Shown: piece by piece, positions 62,579-64,000 of the stretch
How the letters are laid out: the number at the start of each line of letters is the position of its first letter
Numbering within the stretch: the stretch's first letter is position 1
NCBI GenBank assembly: GCA_012845835.1
Contig: JABAKD010000011.1
Coordinates: 2,844,501-2,908,500, forward strand
Length of the DNA: 64,000 nt
Source: Undaria pinnatifida
Taxonomy: Eukaryota; Sar; Phaeophyceae; Laminariales; Alariaceae
Direction: 5' to 3'
Translations under genes and position numbers: made by a program
The notes under the pieces: generated by a model
Told to the model about the DNA's origin: nothing
The model's database searches: none
Seen by the model: the letters and a program-made list of their open reading frames with translations, nothing else

Positions 62579-64000
62579 AATAAAAAACAGGGTTTTTCGC
62601 GGATGCGGTCGAGTCAGGGTAAAACCCGTCCCAACCCGCGAGATTTGAAAAAACTCTTGACCCGACCCGATCCGTCCCGTCCCGCGAGATTTCCAACAGC
62701 TCCTGACCCGACCCCACTCGACTGGCAAGATTTGATAACCGCTTGACGTGATCGGCGGGTCCGGTCGTGAGCCGTGAAAAGCCCTGGAGAAAAACGAGAA
62801 TTGCCTGCGACAAAGATTGCAGGCAAACAAATACCAGCAATGGGGTTTTGCCCTGATATAATAGTACCAGGTAGCGCATGACACGCAAGATGGCAGCCCC
62901 TCGGGCGAGTATTCTAGTTGGTTTCCTCGGCCACGACTATAAGAGCAGGCGAGTACACAAAAACAAAAGATAAAACGGAGCCATGCTCCTAGAAAACGTC
63001 GAAAAGGAAAATCAAATCGGATCGTTGTGATTTCTGTGTGAATCGAGAAAGTGACGTTTTTTTTTTCTCAGCTTTTTTCACATTTGTTTTATTTTTTTAT
63101 TCTAGGTTTTTGTCTAGCCCCCTGTATAAAAGGTGTGGGTGGCTACGGCCACAGTTGGCGCGTCCTCGTCTCCGCTGAGACTTGTTTTTAAGTTTTCCCC
63201 TGGGTAGAATGTTAACGCCCAGCGACGCGCCTGTGGAAGGATCGTACGCGATATCCCGAAACCCGCAAATTTTGTGGTGTCTGCCTCGCTGGTTTCTACT
63301 CTATAGTTCGTACCAGGGGAGTGTGCTATACACTGTCATGTACGGCAGGTAAATAGAGCAAGGCTACGGTATGAGGGTATGCCCTTCTCCACTACCTGGT
63401 ACAGTGTTTTCACCACCCGCACCCGAGTGACTTTGTACCTCAATCAAAAATGACTTTAGTCGATTTTTTGGGCGCGACGCAGCTAACCATTCCGTGGTGA
63501 TTTTGGATCGCAAACAGAACAAAAAAACAGCACGAAAGCTTGAGACCGCAAAGGGATAGGGAGGTCACTCGCGTGAGTGACCCCGAGGCACTGCTATACA
63601 AGGCCTCAAACATGATCCCCAAACCGTAGCCACGGCCGAACGATGGTTTTTGCACCACGCAGAGCTAAGCAACGAACAACGACTGCTACTGTAGGTCGAG
63701 TGCGCCCGGCACTCTGTGTTGTGGGTGGAAGTTTCGTAAGAGTCACCTTTTGCTGTCATACTGTGAGTGCTGTACGGGCCATGTTGCCGATTCAAGTTTC
63801 TGAAACTACCAACGGGGTTTAAAAACAACAACGTGAATCAGTTTCCTGGCGAAAAACAAGGGCATTCTCAAACGAATACCCCTGCAGCGACGGTTCGTAA
63901 ACGTACGTTTCCTCTTTGCGCTTTTGCCAATGGATTTCTCTCGTCACCCGCGTTACCAGTGAAGCGAGGCCCCCCCACGCTGCCTTGCGATTCTCTCGCC
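62579..64000. repeat. GACCCG repeat, R10 copy and unassigned sequence
   Basis: 62600-62780 repeats the GACCCG tract. 62985-63150 is R10 ('AAATCGGATCGTTGTGAT', 'GTGAATCGAGAAAGTGACG'). Exact TACCAGGTA/TACCTGGTA sites are at 62865 and 63393. No final desulfurase exon was identified, although one is expected here. Confidence 0.5.

Overview
This window looks like nuclear DNA from a repeat-rich, intron-rich eukaryote. A heterokont alga, probably a brown alga, is my best guess, but that is inference. Support comes from introns of about 0.65-2.2 kb with GT..AG borders, a possible heterokont-type plastid presequence (signal peptide followed by an Ala-Phe motif, near 31.9 kb), TTAGGG-type interstitial telomere repeats, and YR retrotransposons of the DIRS/PAT group. 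Base composition is near 50% GC. The first 196 bases are an assembly gap.

Genes are few. (1) 197-1423: the 3' part of an unrecognised protein running out of the gap. (2) 25280-25430, minus: a possible internal exon of a Lys/Pro/Ala-rich protein. (3) 31859-32323, plus: a probable first exon of a plastid- or membrane-targeted protein. (4) 43282-45103, plus: two or three exons of an unrecognised membrane protein. (5) 55839-62574, plus: six exons of a NifS-type cysteine desulfurase / selenocysteine lyase, with the PLP lysine and the catalytic cysteine both visible. In (5) all internal introns are phase 0. The N-terminal exon and the last C-terminal residues were not found.

The rest is mobile and repetitive DNA. 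3.9-12.7 kb: miniature terminal-repeat elements (84-bp TG..CA repeats, a tRNA-like box, a polypurine tract), a 5'-truncated PAT-like retrotransposon on the minus strand, a 218-bp satellite and a 0.59-kb duplication. 16.9-23.1 kb: a degenerate 'GGAGCTTCTTACGGAGATTG' array with SINEs and a CAGTGGG-type MITE inside it. 24-36 kb: TTAA-type MITEs, a dispersed conserved-core repeat (CORE-1), minisatellites and G tracts. 36.3-39.6 kb: a miniature terminal-repeat array split by a second PAT-like element. 41.5-46.3 kb: two non-autonomous TIR elements around gene (4). 47-55 kb: microsatellites, telomere-like tracts and MITEs. 55.8-62.6 kb: the desulfurase gene, with introns filled by SINE, CORE-1, MITE and minisatellite copies and a dead duplicate of its catalytic-cysteine exon.

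Three observations stand out. The first is a miniature LTR element carrying a tRNA-like Pol III box where a primer-binding site should be. The second is a strong excess of the 9-mer TACCWGGTA, which in three repeat copies is an exact 7-bp insertion at a TA, like a transposon excision scar. The third is the dead exon duplicate. The repeat family names (CORE-1, R3, etc.) are working labels made here from internal comparison only.
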